Positions 36,669-48,589 of a stretch of 64,000 nucleotides of DNA are shown piece after piece. How positions within the stretch are numbered: position 1 is the stretch's first letter; the number at the start of each line of letters is the position of its first letter. The DNA comes from Sinonovacula constricta (taxonomy: Eukaryota; Mollusca; Bivalvia; Cardiida; Solecurtidae): contig CM017563.1 of the NCBI GenBank assembly GCA_007844125.1, positions 21,012,920-21,076,919 of the forward strand, read 5' to 3'. The notes beneath the pieces were generated by a model. That model was not told where the DNA came from and searched no databases. It was given only the letters and a program-made list of their open reading frames with translations. The translations under genes were made by a program, and so were the position numbers.

Positions 36669-36973
36669 ACACACAATAAAACCAACCTCTGACAAATGAG
36701 GTGTGCCTCAATATAACCCATCAGGCATTTTAAAGATAAAATGTATACACACGAACACAGTGGCAATGAGAGACATTAATGAGTAGTCTCCCCTGAATAA
36801 TCTCTAAATGCAAGTAGGTCCTTTCATTTGTTTTACTCCATTTTTATGATTGTCCTCTATGGAGTGTATGTTGACTTTTCTGCCTTTCTTATGATACCAA
36901 GGTTAACCATCATCAACAAACACTTCCATTCTCATTTTTAAATAACATATCTCTATAAGTATTTAAATGAACT

Positions 36974-37005
36974 CAGCAACTCTACCACTATGCCACGGGC
37001 GCCCC
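36974..37005 (-). mobile_element. SINE family C head fragment
   Basis: CAGCAACTCTACCACTATGC plus CACGGGCGCCCC matches the tRNA-like end of 16164-16361 almost exactly. The rest is absent. Confidence 0.7.
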
Positions 37006-37074
37006 ACCTTTTCCAAAGTTCTATTATAGAATAATAAATGGAGTAACTGCTTTAAAATGTTGGAAATCACTCTC

Positions 37075-37325
37075 ATGTCAAGTAAGTGATGTTTATCACT
37101 TCATGACTGAATGAAGTGATGTTTATCACTTCATAAACAAACGAAGTGATGTTCATCACTCCATGAACATTTAAGTGATGTTTATGACTTCATGAACAAT
37201 TAAGTTATGTTTTTATCACTTCATGAACAAATGAAGTGATGTTCATCACTTCATGAACATTTAAGTGATATTTATCACTTCATGAACAATTAAGTGATGT
37301 TTATCACTTCATGAACATTTAAGTC
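37075..37325. repeat. 30-bp tandem repeat built on a hairpin, about 8 copies
   Basis: AAGTGATGTTTATCACTTCA plus TGAACAAATG recurs. Each unit contains the inverted repeat AAGTGAT/ATCACTT with a 4-bp loop. Copies vary in the TGAACATTT/TGAACAAATG linker. Confidence 0.9.
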
Positions 37326-37792
37326 AAAATATAACTGAAAACTTCAACAAGATTCTCTAAGATAACTCTTTATCTAAGACTGTTATTTATAATCGTATCA
37401 ATAATTGTATGAAATTTAATTATCCATGGAGACAATAAAATCATGTGACAATTTAAACATTATATAAAATAAAATACAATCACCTTAAACTGTAATGAAA
37501 TGCTTGAAATTGTCATAATAACAGACAACATATTACCGATTAGTCATCGAATTGTTTCTTATTATTGTCACATCAGGCAACATTCATCACGAACCTGATC
37601 ATAATGAACTGAGTCAGTGACAAATGACTTCTGCTGCTTTATATAGATAAAATCCTGTTCTCTCAGACAAAAAAAAAAGTGGAAATAAAACACCAGCCTT
37701 CTTAATATTATACTTACATAATCTAAGAAAATCTAGGCTGAATAATATGACAAAGAATTAATCACACATTGATAAATTCATAAAACACTTTA
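37326..37792. other. Unique AT-rich DNA, no gene seen
   Basis: No exon, RNA gene or repeat recognised. Confidence 0.45.
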
Positions 37793-38086
37793 TTAAAGGT
37801 GGTATCCGACAGTTTGCCTACATATAAAAATACCTTTTAATAAGAACGATTGGGATTCCTGCTAAAAATAGACACTGATGTCACAGCTGATGACGTGGAT
37901 GAACAAAAACATCTGTGGTCACATGGTTTTCTTGGTTAAAAAATAGCAGTGTGCAGTGTGGCTCAGATAGGAAATACATGTTTGTAACGACGATTGTGTA
38001 GTTATGCTTCACTTTTAAGACAGGTGTAGGACATCAATAAACAACATTTTTCAAAATCTGTTAAGATAACAATGGTTTACTCAGAG
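37793..38086 (+). mobile_element. TTAA MITE, right end replaced by a SINE fragment
   Basis: Begins TTAAAGGTGGTATCCGACAG. Family sequence runs to AACAATGGTTTACTCA, then switches to SINE family C. Confidence 0.87.
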
Positions 38087-38167
38087 ACTCGATCCACCGG
38101 CACACTGCAAGTCAGATGGAAGATTTCCCCAAATGAAAATTTTCACCCCAGCCAGATCTCGAACCAC
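38087..38167 (-). mobile_element. SINE family C fragment
   Basis: GATCCACCGGCACACTGCAA and GTCAGATGGAAGATTTCCCC match the family body, up to CCAGATCTCGAACCAC. Confidence 0.7.
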
Positions 38168-38204
38168 TTTTCATATTAAAGTACAAATAGTTAGTACATG
38201 CAAC

Positions 38205-38560
38205 TTGAAATAAAATATTTATTTAACTGGCAAACTGAAATAAAATATTTATTTAACTTGCAAATTGAAGTAAAAATTTTATTTAACTTGCAAACTGAAG
38301 TAAAATCTTTATTTAACTAGCAAACTGAAATCAAATATTTGTTTAACTTGCAAAATGAAATAAAAATATTCATTTAATTTGCAAACTGAAGTTAAATATT
38401 TATCAAACTAGCTAAGTGAAGTAAAATACTTATTTAACTAGCAAACTGAAATAAAATATTTATTTAACTTGCAAACTGAAATAAAAATATTCATTTAACT
38501 TGCAAACTGAAGTAAAATATTTATCAAACTAGCTAAGTGAAGTAAAATATTTATCTAAAA
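38205..38560. repeat. 30-bp minisatellite, about 12 copies
   Basis: Unit close to CAAACTGAAATAAAATATTT plus ATTTAACTTG, with variants GAAGTAAAA and TATCAAACTAGCTAAGTGAA. The last two kinds recur as a pair. Confidence 0.92.
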
Positions 38561-38739
38561 ATACCAAATGTCACAATGACAACAATTTTATTTAAACCAT
38601 TATCAGTGCAAGTGTGACAAGACATATTGTTAGAAACATTGCAGCAAAAAGAGCACAGCTGATCTGAATCTATAATATTTGCCTCAGCCTGATAAATTTA
38701 CCCTCAGCTGGCTCAGTCTCAGTTAAACAAAGTTATACG

Positions 38740-38902
38740 GGAGTACCCGTGGCCGAGCGTAGAGTTGCTGACTTGTAACTCCTCCGCCTCTCACATGCCT
38801 TGCTTCGAGTCCCGCTCAGGGCGAGAATTTTCATGTGGAGAGGTTTTCCAGCTAACCTGCTGTGCAACGGTGGTTCTACCCAGAATGAAGTCTGAGATAT
38901 AC
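38740..38902 (+). mobile_element. SINE family C, plus-strand copy
   Basis: Head GGAGTACCCGTGGCCGAGCG, then GTAGAGTTGCTGACTTGTAA and B box GCTTCGAGTCCCG, then GAGAGGTTTTCCAGCTAACC and GGTGGTTCTACCCAG. The 3' part is missing. Confidence 0.87.
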
Positions 38903-39079
38903 AACAATAACTGCACTTTGTTTTATAAATCTAATCATAGGCCACTGTGTTCATGTACCCAAATTAACAATTTTTAGTAATTGCATTCATGTACATATAA
39001 CTTTCTAAACACTTCAGAAACTGTTAAGTAACATTTCAGTTATATTTCAAATAATTCTTTTAATTTACAGAAAACACCT

Positions 39080-41000
39080 TTTTGATAGCTGTTTATATAA
39101 CACAATTATGATTATCACTGCATTTTTTTATCACATATACCTTTTTTAATCACTGGATTTACATAACACATATTCTATTAATGAAAACAATTCTTATTTA
39201 TAACTGAATTTATATAACACATATCCATTTAACCAATGGTTTTATAGAAAGCGTTTATACCTTTAATCATTGGATTTAAAGAGCAAAATTTCCTTGAAAC
39301 AACCCCTTTTTTATAGAACACATACTCTTTTATTGAACAGTTTGTTGAACACATACTATTTTAATGAACAGTTTGTTGAACACATACTATTTAAATGAAA
39401 GTTTTTATAACAAACATACAATTTTAATGAACTGTTTGTTGAACACATACTATTTTAATGAATGTTTTTATAACATACATACTTTTTTAATGAATGTTTT
39501 ATAACACACATACTATTTTAATGAACAGTTTGTTGAACACATACAATTTAAATGCATGTTTTTTTTAACACACATACTATTTTAATAAATGTTTTTATAA
39601 CACAAATACTATTTGAATGAACAGTTTGTTGAACACATACTATTTTAATGAATGTTTTTATAACACACATATTATTTTAATGAACAGTTTGTTGAACACA
39701 TATTATTTTAACAAATGTTTTTATATCACACAATCTATTTTAATGAACAATTTGTTGAACACATACTATTGTAATGAATGTTTTTATAACACATATTATT
39801 TTAATGAACATTTTGTTGAACACATACTATTTTAATAAACTTTTTGTTGAACACATACTATTTTAATGAATGTTTTTATAACACAAATACTATTTTAATG
39901 AACAGTTTGTTGATCACATACTATTTTGATGAATGTTTTTATAACACACATACTATTTTAATGAACAGTTTGTTGAACACATACTATTTTAATGAATGTT
40001 TTTATAACACACATACTATTTTAATGAACAGTTTGTTGAACACATACTATTGTAATGAATGTTTTTATAACACACATACTATTTTAATGAACATTTTGTT
40101 GAACACATACTATTTTAATAAACTTTTTGTTGAACACATACTATTTTAATAAATGTTTTTATAACACACATACTATTTTAATGAACAGTTTGTTGAACAC
40201 ATACTATTTTAATGAATGTTTTTATAACACACATACTATTTTAATGAACAGTTTGTTGAACACATTCTATTTTAATGAACAGTTTGTTGAACACATACTA
40301 TTTTAATGAATGTTTTAATAACACACATACTATTTTAATGAACAGTTTGTTGAACACAAGATATTTTAATGAACAGTTTGTTGAACACATTCTATTTTAG
40401 TGAATGTTTTTATAACACACATACTATTTTAATGAACAGTTTGTTGAACACATACTATTTTAATGAAGGTTTTTATAACACACATACTATTTTAATGAAC
40501 AATTGGTTGAACACATACTATTTTAATGAACAGTTTGTTGAACACATACTATTTTAATGAATGTTTTTATAACACACATACTATTTTAATGAACAGTTTT
40601 TTGAACACATACTATTTTAATGAACATTTTATTGAACACATACTATTTTAATGAATGTTTTTATAACACACATACTATTTAAATGAACAGTTTGTTGAAA
40701 ACATGATATTTTAATGAACAGTTTATTGACCACATACTATTTTAATGAATGTTTTTATAACACACATACTATTTTAATGAACAGTTTGTAGAACACATAC
40801 TATTTTAATGAATGTTTTTATAACACACATGCTATTTTAATGAACAGTTTGTAGAACACATACTATTTTAATGAATGTTTTTATAACACACATGCTATTT
40901 TAATGAACAGTTTGTAGAACACATACCCTTTTAAACATTGGTTTAATAACACACATACCTGTCTTAACACTTAATGTACACACCATTCCCAACTCATATT
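39080..41000. repeat. 63-bp satellite with decayed flanks, about 26 core copies
   Basis: The core from 39310 to 40935 repeats TTTGTTGAACACATACTATT, TTAATGAATGTTTTTATAAC, ACACATACTATTTTAATGAA, CAG (63 bp). It is made of two related halves that share ACACATACTATTTTAATGAA. Some half-units are doubled or lost. From 39080 to 39310 and after 40935 only loosely similar words (ATAACACATAT, TTTAATCACTGG) remain. Open frames of 21-residue repeats reflect the period. Confidence 0.93.
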
Positions 41001-41600
41001 CTTGACCAGATTTAAACTCTGAATAATAATTATAAAATCACTTATAAACATTAACTATAATGCAACTACACCAGTCTTAACACCACGTATATATATCATT
41101 GCCAACACAGAGCATTTATTAAAATTTCTTGACCATTTTTAAACACTAAACAAAGTCACATGTAAACTTGAATTTTACAGCACTGAACACATATGTCATG
41201 TATCATATTACACAACACTAACATTTCTTAACATTTATTTAACATATCATAAACACAATTACATCCTATTCCTCAATAGGTCACTACATCTTGTCCGTAA
41301 CATAACAGCGTTTTGTTTTGTTTTTGGATCGCGTGGCTCACACAAGATGTGCATAGAAGCAAGGGTCTGTCAGACTGGAGTACATTAAACATGACAGTCA
41401 TCGCCTGAGATGACACCAGTGTGCATCTGATTATGTTTGCTTTTGACAAGCAGACACACAACAAACATTTCCACACACCTTGACCATGACAGAATAACAA
41501 CATTGCATTTTTATTGCAACAAACATACAACTAAGGTCCAGGAAATACATCCCCAGTTGTCCATTGTTCATTACAGGATAAGCCATTGCCTGTTAGAGTT
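41001..41600. other. AT-rich DNA, no gene seen
   Basis: AACACTAAC/TTAAACAC-type words at the left end may be remnants of the 63-bp array. No exon was recognised. Confidence 0.45.
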
Positions 41601-41914
41601 GTTTGTTTGTTTATTACCATCCAACCAGCTGTTATTCAGTTTTTTGGAAACATTGTACACTTGAACCATATATTGTGCTGCCTTCACTGTGTATAGCATG
41701 CCGTGAACACCTGGCATGATACCACACCCAGTCATATTATCCTGACACCAGGCGAACAAGTCATGGAACTACCCTTGTATTTGCTTGAGTGTTAGCAAGC
41801 AAACTTTACCACTACAATTTTAACAGTTTTGGTATGTCACGGCCTAGGATCAAACCCAGGGCCTTCCGAACTTATAGCCAATGCTCTATCAATTGCACTA
41901 CCATGTTGTGTCCT
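41601..41914 (-). mobile_element. SINE family A, complete copy
   Basis: The tail GTTTGTTTGTTTATTACCAT, the body CATGCCGTGAACACCTGGCA and the minus-strand head (GTAGTGCAATTGATAGAGCA, B box GGGTTTGATCC) are all present. Confidence 0.9.
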
Positions 41915-41935
41915 GTAAGATTTGTAAATAGCCTA

Positions 41936-42370
41936 TTTTTATTACATGAACTATAAACAGACGAACACAATTGGTCACACCCCCAAAATGGTCGAGTAAA
42001 TAAATACAGATATTGACCTGCTTTCGCTGATATTAACTGGTCTATTAATAGAATGCAAAATTTCCATCAATATTATGCACGCGCATCTACAAAACTTTCT
42101 TAGAATTGTATGCTTTGTGGGATACTCTCCCAAACAAACAATATTTGCGAAGTAAACAATGTAAACTATTTTCTTGCATTTAAGTTTAGATAGTAATTAA
42201 AGAAATAAAAACTATTTATTATTAACTATTTATAGTTCATGTAATAAAATGGTTATTTACTTTTTAGCTGAGAAATATGCTGTTGATATTGACCGCAAAA
42301 ATCGTTATTGACTTTGGCGATTTTTTGGTCAATATTACAGCATATTTCCCAGCTAATATGTAAATAATTG
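41936..42370. repeat. Foldback element with nested inverted repeats
   Basis: TTACATGAACTATAAA at 41941 is the inverse of TTTATAGTTCATGTAA at about 42228. Further right, TAGCTGAGAAATATGCTG plus TTGATATTGACC faces GGTCAATATTACAGCATATT plus TCCCAGCTA around a 30-bp loop. No open frame and no superfamily assignment. Confidence 0.65.
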
Positions 42371-44623
42371 TATAATATTTTTAATAATTTACTAACAACT
42401 TCATAATATAATATCATAATTACAACTCATTCTGTCGGGGATTAAACAGCAAATGAACATTTTCCTTGATAAATGAAATATCTAGCACACAGTTTCTCCA
42501 GTTACCTGTATAAATATATACATGTACAATTTCAGATAAAAAAAAAGAGAGAAATCATTTAAAGAAACACACTTTAAAATGAACACAAATACATTTTACA
42601 CGTCATAATTACTACTTTACTTATTCTACAACTTTACATAAAAATCTGTACATGTTACTGTATCAACTAAAAATGCATGCCAATATCTAAGAAAAGAACC
42701 TATCCCCACCCTCTCTCTGTTCACAAATCTCCCACATATGTCAACATGTGAAATATCACAAAAGAAACTGCAAGAAGTCATGCAAAGTTTCATCTGACTG
42801 TAACAAAAATAGCAGGTGCACACGTTTCCAATGTACCAAAATATGGAAAGTTTTATCAAAATTGACGCAAAACTGTAGGAACAGAAGCCCTGAGAAAGCA
42901 GGATGAAATGATGGACAGACAGGCAATGAGCTGGAAGACAGACAGATGGATGGATACCTACCTCCCTTCAAACTTTGTAGTTGGGGTATAATAAAATAAA
43001 ATAAATACTAGGAAAAATCATAAAACAACACATTACTACAACCCTACTCTTCTAGAACACCTAAATGCCAAAAAAAAATTATATATACCATAAAAACTCC
43101 TCGTTAAAAATTAAGAAAAAATAATTTACATGTAATATCCACAACTGTCGTCCATTTACCACCAACACTACACACCTGGTACAGTTTTAACGTCAATAGA
43201 CACAAACAGATCAAAACTTGTAGTGTCGCTCCGAGATGTTATGTCAAAAGAACAGTTTTAATTACAAGCCTATACATTAGATATAAGTATCAATTAGCAA
43301 TGTAGCAGCAGGCAACACAACATGTGGCAAGCCAGCTTCCAGCAAACTACATCGAACTGTAGATCTACAACACCTATGAGTCCAATACATTTTTTTATTA
43401 ATTAACGAAGAAAAAAATTAGTTGTTTGGTTACATAAACATGCAAAAGGATGTATTCATAAATATAATATCGAACAGTGCAGATCCTGATCAAACAGCTC
43501 CCAGTAAGTGCTTGCTGATTTGGATCTACCCTTTTTTAACCAGAACCTGATCAATTATATGTTGATGAGTTCATAAAAGACTCTATTTAGCCAACATAAC
43601 AACATTTTGTTTTGTTATTTGTGTTGGCAGGTTAGGAGTTAAAAAAAATATCCATAATATTTAACCCTTTACCAGCCAGAATTTCAGCCCTTAGCAATTC
43701 CTAGCCGTGTACTTCCATTCACAAATTGTTTCGCACGCAAAGGCAATTAGATAAACTGCCTAAGGTGCGGCAGATGCAAATATTGCAGGTTCTGATCAAA
43801 CAGCTCCCAACTAATGATGGCTAACCTGGAAAGAGACAATTTTTTCCAATGCTTGGGGTAATTTGCGTTCAGCAGACTCAGTGCACACACAGGAAACTGA
43901 GATATTTCTCACCATCCAACTGTAATTCCATTGTGTGGGGAAATTAATATAATAATAGTGTGTTGAGGGGTGTAAATATTAATACAGTGTACAATAATTA
44001 TAGACTTATGACCTTTATCTGTTTCTGATAATACTCCACCAGTATTATGGAGAGGCTTCTTGTCAATTACTTCAATAGGGATGGTTATGTAAATACAATA
44101 CACTTTAAGTACGTTTGCATGATCTTTAGCCCTTTCCATACATGTTCAGAAAAGAACCCCAAAGGTAATAGTATGAATACACTAGGATTCTCGGAAAGTA
44201 CTTCGGTCTTCCTACATCTTGAAGTAGCTCCTGTACATTTACAGAAAACAAGGTTGTCAATTAGAAATAGCAAAATCAATTAACTGCACGGAACTGAAAT
44301 AGCTCAGTATGAAAATGTTGCTTTCCCATTCTCTCTCTTTCTCTCTCCGTTTATTTTTTTTAATAAATTTTAATAAATTGCTGTTTGTGCATCATTTAAT
44401 GTGTTCTGTCAACAGACTGTGTATCAAGACTTTTGGGTTGGGCTGCCATCTTGCCGGAGACTATCCCATCCCAATCCCTATTTCTTCATATATTACAACT
44501 GAGGCCTATTGCTGAAAGTAAAATCGCCAAAACGTTCCAAATGCTTTAGGTACTTTGATGGAAAGACAAATCAAAGCACTGATAACTCTGCTTTGCAGTT
44601 ATAAGAATACTTACAATACTATA
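42371..44623. other. Unique AT-rich DNA, no gene recognised
   Basis: GATCAAACAGCTCCCA occurs at about 43488 and 43796, each after a GCAG..CTGATC context. It resembles the unit of the array at 61229-62280. Open frames at 42626-42971 and 43909-44515 show no domain. Confidence 0.45.
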
Positions 44624-45141
44624 TTAAAGGTGGTATCCAACAATTTATCTAAATATCAAGTGCATGTAACACTATTTTCCCACTAGTTGGGGAAAGTTAG
44701 GAATAATTTCTGAATAAACCCGTACATTAGTCTCAGTAAAGATGATTTTTAACACTATCTACGTACGGCATGTACTTTGTTAGACAGTACAAACTGCAAA
44801 AAAAACACTCTAATTGTTCGTTCTTTCCAAATCTTAAGCAAGATAGCGATCTCTGCTAAAAATAGATATCGACATCAGCGCAGACTACCCATATGATGAT
44901 ATAATGTGATTTCAAACATAAGCTGTCACATGGTTTTCTTAGTTTAAAAATAGCTAACTCTGCAGTGCGGCTCAGATAGGAAATACCAGTTTGGTGTGAC
45001 AATAGGGGGTTTATGATTTACTGTTCATACAGGTCTAGAACAGAACTGAACAGCAATTTACAAGACCTTTTCAGATAACAATGACTTATTTGGTATCTGA
45101 GAAAAAAATCTTTGGTCCAAACTGTTAGATACCACCTATAA
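44624..45141 (+). mobile_element. TTAA-flanked MITE, full-length copy
   Basis: Begins TTAAAGGTGGTATCCAACAA and ends AAACTGTTAGATACCACCTA. The interior has the family blocks GCTAAAAATAGATATCGACA and AGCTAACTCTGCAGTGCGGC. Confidence 0.88.
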
Positions 45142-45284
45142 CATAAGTAACAACAAAACAACTATAGCACATAAAATTAACTATAACACCATATTATTTT
45201 AAATAAAAATACTCCAACAATAAACTGTATTAAAACCTGCAATGTATCAACAGCATATACAAATAAACATGATATATTTATATA

Positions 45285-45864
45285 CACCTGGAAAAAAGTT
45301 AAGCACCCCCTAATATTTTTAAAGCGTCTTCAGTATAAAACTTTCCTATGACATATTTCATATGAAAATAATTAGACAAATTGTAAAGTATGAAATGTCA
45401 ACATGTTTGCTAACATAGCAAAGAGAAACTGGCTAGAAAAAGAAGTATTTAATACCGAAAATGTTACATATTTAAGACGTATCATTTTCACAAAAAACAT
45501 AAGTAGGTTTAAGTATAGAGCAGCAGATGTCATTAGCAACTTGTTTGTTACAGTGTCTTGGTAAAAAGTCTATTTGATGTCTTAGGATCAATTTTTTACC
45601 TTAGTTGATCAATACTGGGTGAACCCTCCACGTGCATGGATGACTGCCTCGACCCTACGTCTCATTCCACCGGTCAGACGCCATAATCACGTTACGAATG
45701 CTGAACTACGCACAATATGTGTTAAAAATACCCATAGATGTTGCAAGGGCAAACTGCTTTTTGCCCAAAGCACGGGGTGCATGATACTCTTACCTATATC
45801 TGCGTACTGATTTTTTTTGTTTTATACACAAAAATATTAGGGGTGCTTAACTTTTTTCCAGATG
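45285..45864. mobile_element. Tc1/mariner-like MITE with TA target duplication
   Basis: The left end CACCTGGAAAAAAGTTAAGC, then ACCCCC, is inverted at the right as GGGGTGCTTAACTTTTTTCC, then AGATG. TA lies at both outer edges (45283-45284, 45865-45866). The inverted repeats extend about 34 bp into AATATTTTT. An internal frame (LFDQYWVNPPR-like near 45615) is short; no intact transposase is present. Superfamily is inferred from the TA duplication. Confidence 0.85.
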
Positions 45865-45866
45865 TA

Positions 45867-46592
45867 TCTATATATAGTATTTACTGCGATAATGTGCAAT
45901 GGATGTTGATTCCAGATGTATATATAGACTATAAATACTTTACATTTGATTGACAGGTCATAATGACAGTTACATGACAACAGAACTGATTACACATGTC
46001 CTTCACACAATCTTTGTCTGCATGATTGACAGGCTCTTGAGTCATTTGCAACTGTCAACTTAATTAACATGCCAGGTCACTTCAACCTAGATAATTGAAC
46101 ACACTTAAATTGACTCAATTAACTATTTCAAATCCAATGAGACTTAATTAGAACACTCACTGCAGTTCTCTTGCAGTAGTAATTGTATCTTGTTTTAGCA
46201 TTCTAATTATGTTCTGAATTTAACACAAATTGGTATTGTTTCATCCTTTTAAAATATTTCCATAATAGCATTGTGTTCTTAAGACTTCTAATCATTATGT
46301 AGTATTACGTCTCTTATTTCAATTTTCACATAATGGTGTATATTAGACTCGGAAACAAATAGCGTGACGTCACTGTAATAACCTTAATTGTGTTGGTGTG
46401 ACATATTCCTACAACAACAAAATCTTTCAAATTATATCAATCCCTTTTGAGTGCCAACTTCCTTAGTAGAACCAGGACTCAGGTATTTTAGCAACAAGAG
46501 GCATTATGGAGTAAATAGTCATGCCTAAGAATTAACATTGTGTTAGTGGGACCAAAAAGGGACTCTCTGATTGGGAGGTTAACATATTAAAG
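45867..46592. other. Unique AT-rich DNA, no gene seen
   Basis: No exon was recognised. The last 30 bp (CTGATTGGGAGGTTAACATA, TTAAAG) resemble 48568-48595. Confidence 0.45.
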
Positions 46593-48076
46593 CAGTGTTT
46601 TCTCGAGAGCGCGTTTTCTGCGTTTTTGACGCAATAAATTTTAATTTGGCGCAATGTTATAACAGCTGAGCATTTTCCGTGACGCAACTATTTGGCAGCA
46701 ACTTAGATTTAATTGAAAACCGTATCACGTGACCTGACGTAGACCCTTTTTTTAGAATTTAGTTTCAATTATGAGCGTCAAGACGATACAGACTATTTTG
46801 TCATTTTCTGGGGAAAATTACCCGATGGCTGCTGCTAAACACAGTCAATGCGAATGTCCGTCAGACAGGCGGACATGTCCGATAGATTTCTACTATGACC
46901 GACGAAAACGTCTGTTATCGTCAGACATAATGTCCTAAACGCAGACAAATCACAGCAGTATTTAATAAGCGTCTGTGTGATACGCTTTTGATGAACTTGG
47001 TACTTATCCTTAAGCCCATGTATGCGAAGTTGTGATTGCCATGGATGGCAGTTGCAGACACTTTTCCACATGTAAAAGGTAATAAACCTTTACTACTAAA
47101 GAAAATAAGAACAGACGAGGAAACACGCAAGGGATATGAAGAAAAAAAAATGGGAACGAACGTTTCCCGAGTCGTTGAAAAATATATTTACATGGGTAAC
47201 CTTCGACACAGTTAAAAAAATAACTTCTATGTTTGGTAATAGGCATTGGGAAACGTCGGAGAAGTGGCAGGGTGTAACATGAAAATTGAGGCTGCAAAGT
47301 AACATAATGTGTCAAATACTCATATGGAAAAATGACAGGAAATAAAAGGCTGAACCCCTCCCAGCTTTTACGGAAGTGTCAGATGCAGGCCGTTCATTGC
47401 TTTTATGTAGATATTAGGAGGGTGATATGCCTGGCCGAGAGTATGAAGTCAAACATCAGGCTAAGAAAATAGTTGTGACAAACCTTTTTGAGCAACACTT
47501 ATACCAGTATTACTTATACAGTAACACTGTATTTACATTTTTAAGTCTAAAACAATCAATCAATATGTTTAAATTTATGTTTTAAAGTATTTCTAATGCT
47601 TGTAATAAAATACAGCAATAAAGATTAATAATTCAATTTGTTGTTACAAAAATGTAAAAAAAAATTGTGACTAGTAAACTTTTAAAATACAAAATCCTGG
47701 GCCGAAACAAGAGTTTCGAAATGAATGGTTGGAGCAGCATATTTGGTTGCGATTTGACAATAAAATGACTTGTTTGTATATCTGAAGGGAAGGACAATCC
47801 TTTCACATCAGGCTGTACTTTCGTGCTTCTACGCTAACGAGACATATTTCCTCTAATCAACACAAGGCTGCATTAGAATCTCAGTCACTTAGAAGCGACA
47901 TGAACAGACTATCCAAGTCCCTGGTCGCTGCAATAAACCAAGCTGCAGTGTGTGCCACGCGCTCAATTTACTTTACAATAAATAGTTGTGACCCATCTTT
48001 TTTGTAAATGTCCCCCACTTTTCGGACAAGAGGGTCAAAAATGACCCTCAAATATTTTGGTCTAGAGAAAACACTG
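46593..48076. mobile_element. hAT-like element nested in a TTAA MITE
   Basis: Starts CAGTGTTTTCTCGAGAGC and ends TCTAGAGAAAACACTG, with about 12 bp of inverted terminus and the CAGTG start usual for hAT transposons. The flanks ATTAAAG and ATAAAAG(G) look like a diverged copy of one 8-bp site, ATTAAAGG, which is itself the start of the MITE at 48077. At 1484 bp it is too short for an intact hAT transposase. The interior is unusually CpG-bearing. Confidence 0.75.
46771..46938 (+). pseudogene. 55-residue open frame inside the hAT-like element
   Basis: Begins MSVKTIQTILSFSGENYP and ends with RRKRLLSSDIMS before a stop. A start of the ILSF(F/S) kind is common at the N-terminus of hAT and BED/TTF-type transposase-derived proteins, so I read it as a remnant of that N-terminus. 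Nothing downstream continues the protein. The assignment is weak. Confidence 0.35.
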
Positions 48077-48585
48077 ATAAAAGGTGGTATCGGACAGTTT
48101 GCCTAAACCAAATATATGTAACAATATCAGATCTCTGTTTGGGGTATTTGTGCATAATTTCTGCAGAAACAATCATACTTTAGTCTAAGCTTCAATGATT
48201 TTCAACAATATCTCAATTTTAGGGCAGTAAAAGTCATTATTCAACACTTAAAATGTTCATTCATTTCAAATCTATAAATAAAGAACAATTGGGATTCCTG
48301 CTAAAAATAGACATCGACGTCACAGCGGGTGACATGGATGAATGACAACATAAGTAGGCATGTGGTTTTCTTAGTTTAAAGATAACTACAATAATTGTGC
48401 AGCATGGCTCAGATAGGAAATACATGTTTGTAATGATGATTGTGGCATTATGGTTCACTTTTCAGACAGGTGTAGGACATCAACAAACAGCATTCTGCGC
48501 TATCTCTTCAGGTAACAATAGTTCATTAAGATGATTAATGAAAATATTTTGGTCCAAACTGTCGGATGTCTGATCGGGAATTTAA
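48077..48585 (+). mobile_element. TTAA MITE, left end split by the hAT-like insertion
   Basis: Begins ATAAAAGGTGGTATCGGACA right after the hAT-like end; its original TTAAAG probably lies at 46587-46592. Family blocks continue to GGTCCAAACTGTCGGATG, after which the right terminus is replaced by TCTGATCGGGAATTTAA. Confidence 0.85.
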
Positions 48586-48589
48586 CATA

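Noticed and set aside
39617..40557. 21-residue repeat protein frames
   Set aside because: Artefact of the 63-bp array; they are broken wherever a half-unit is gained or lost.
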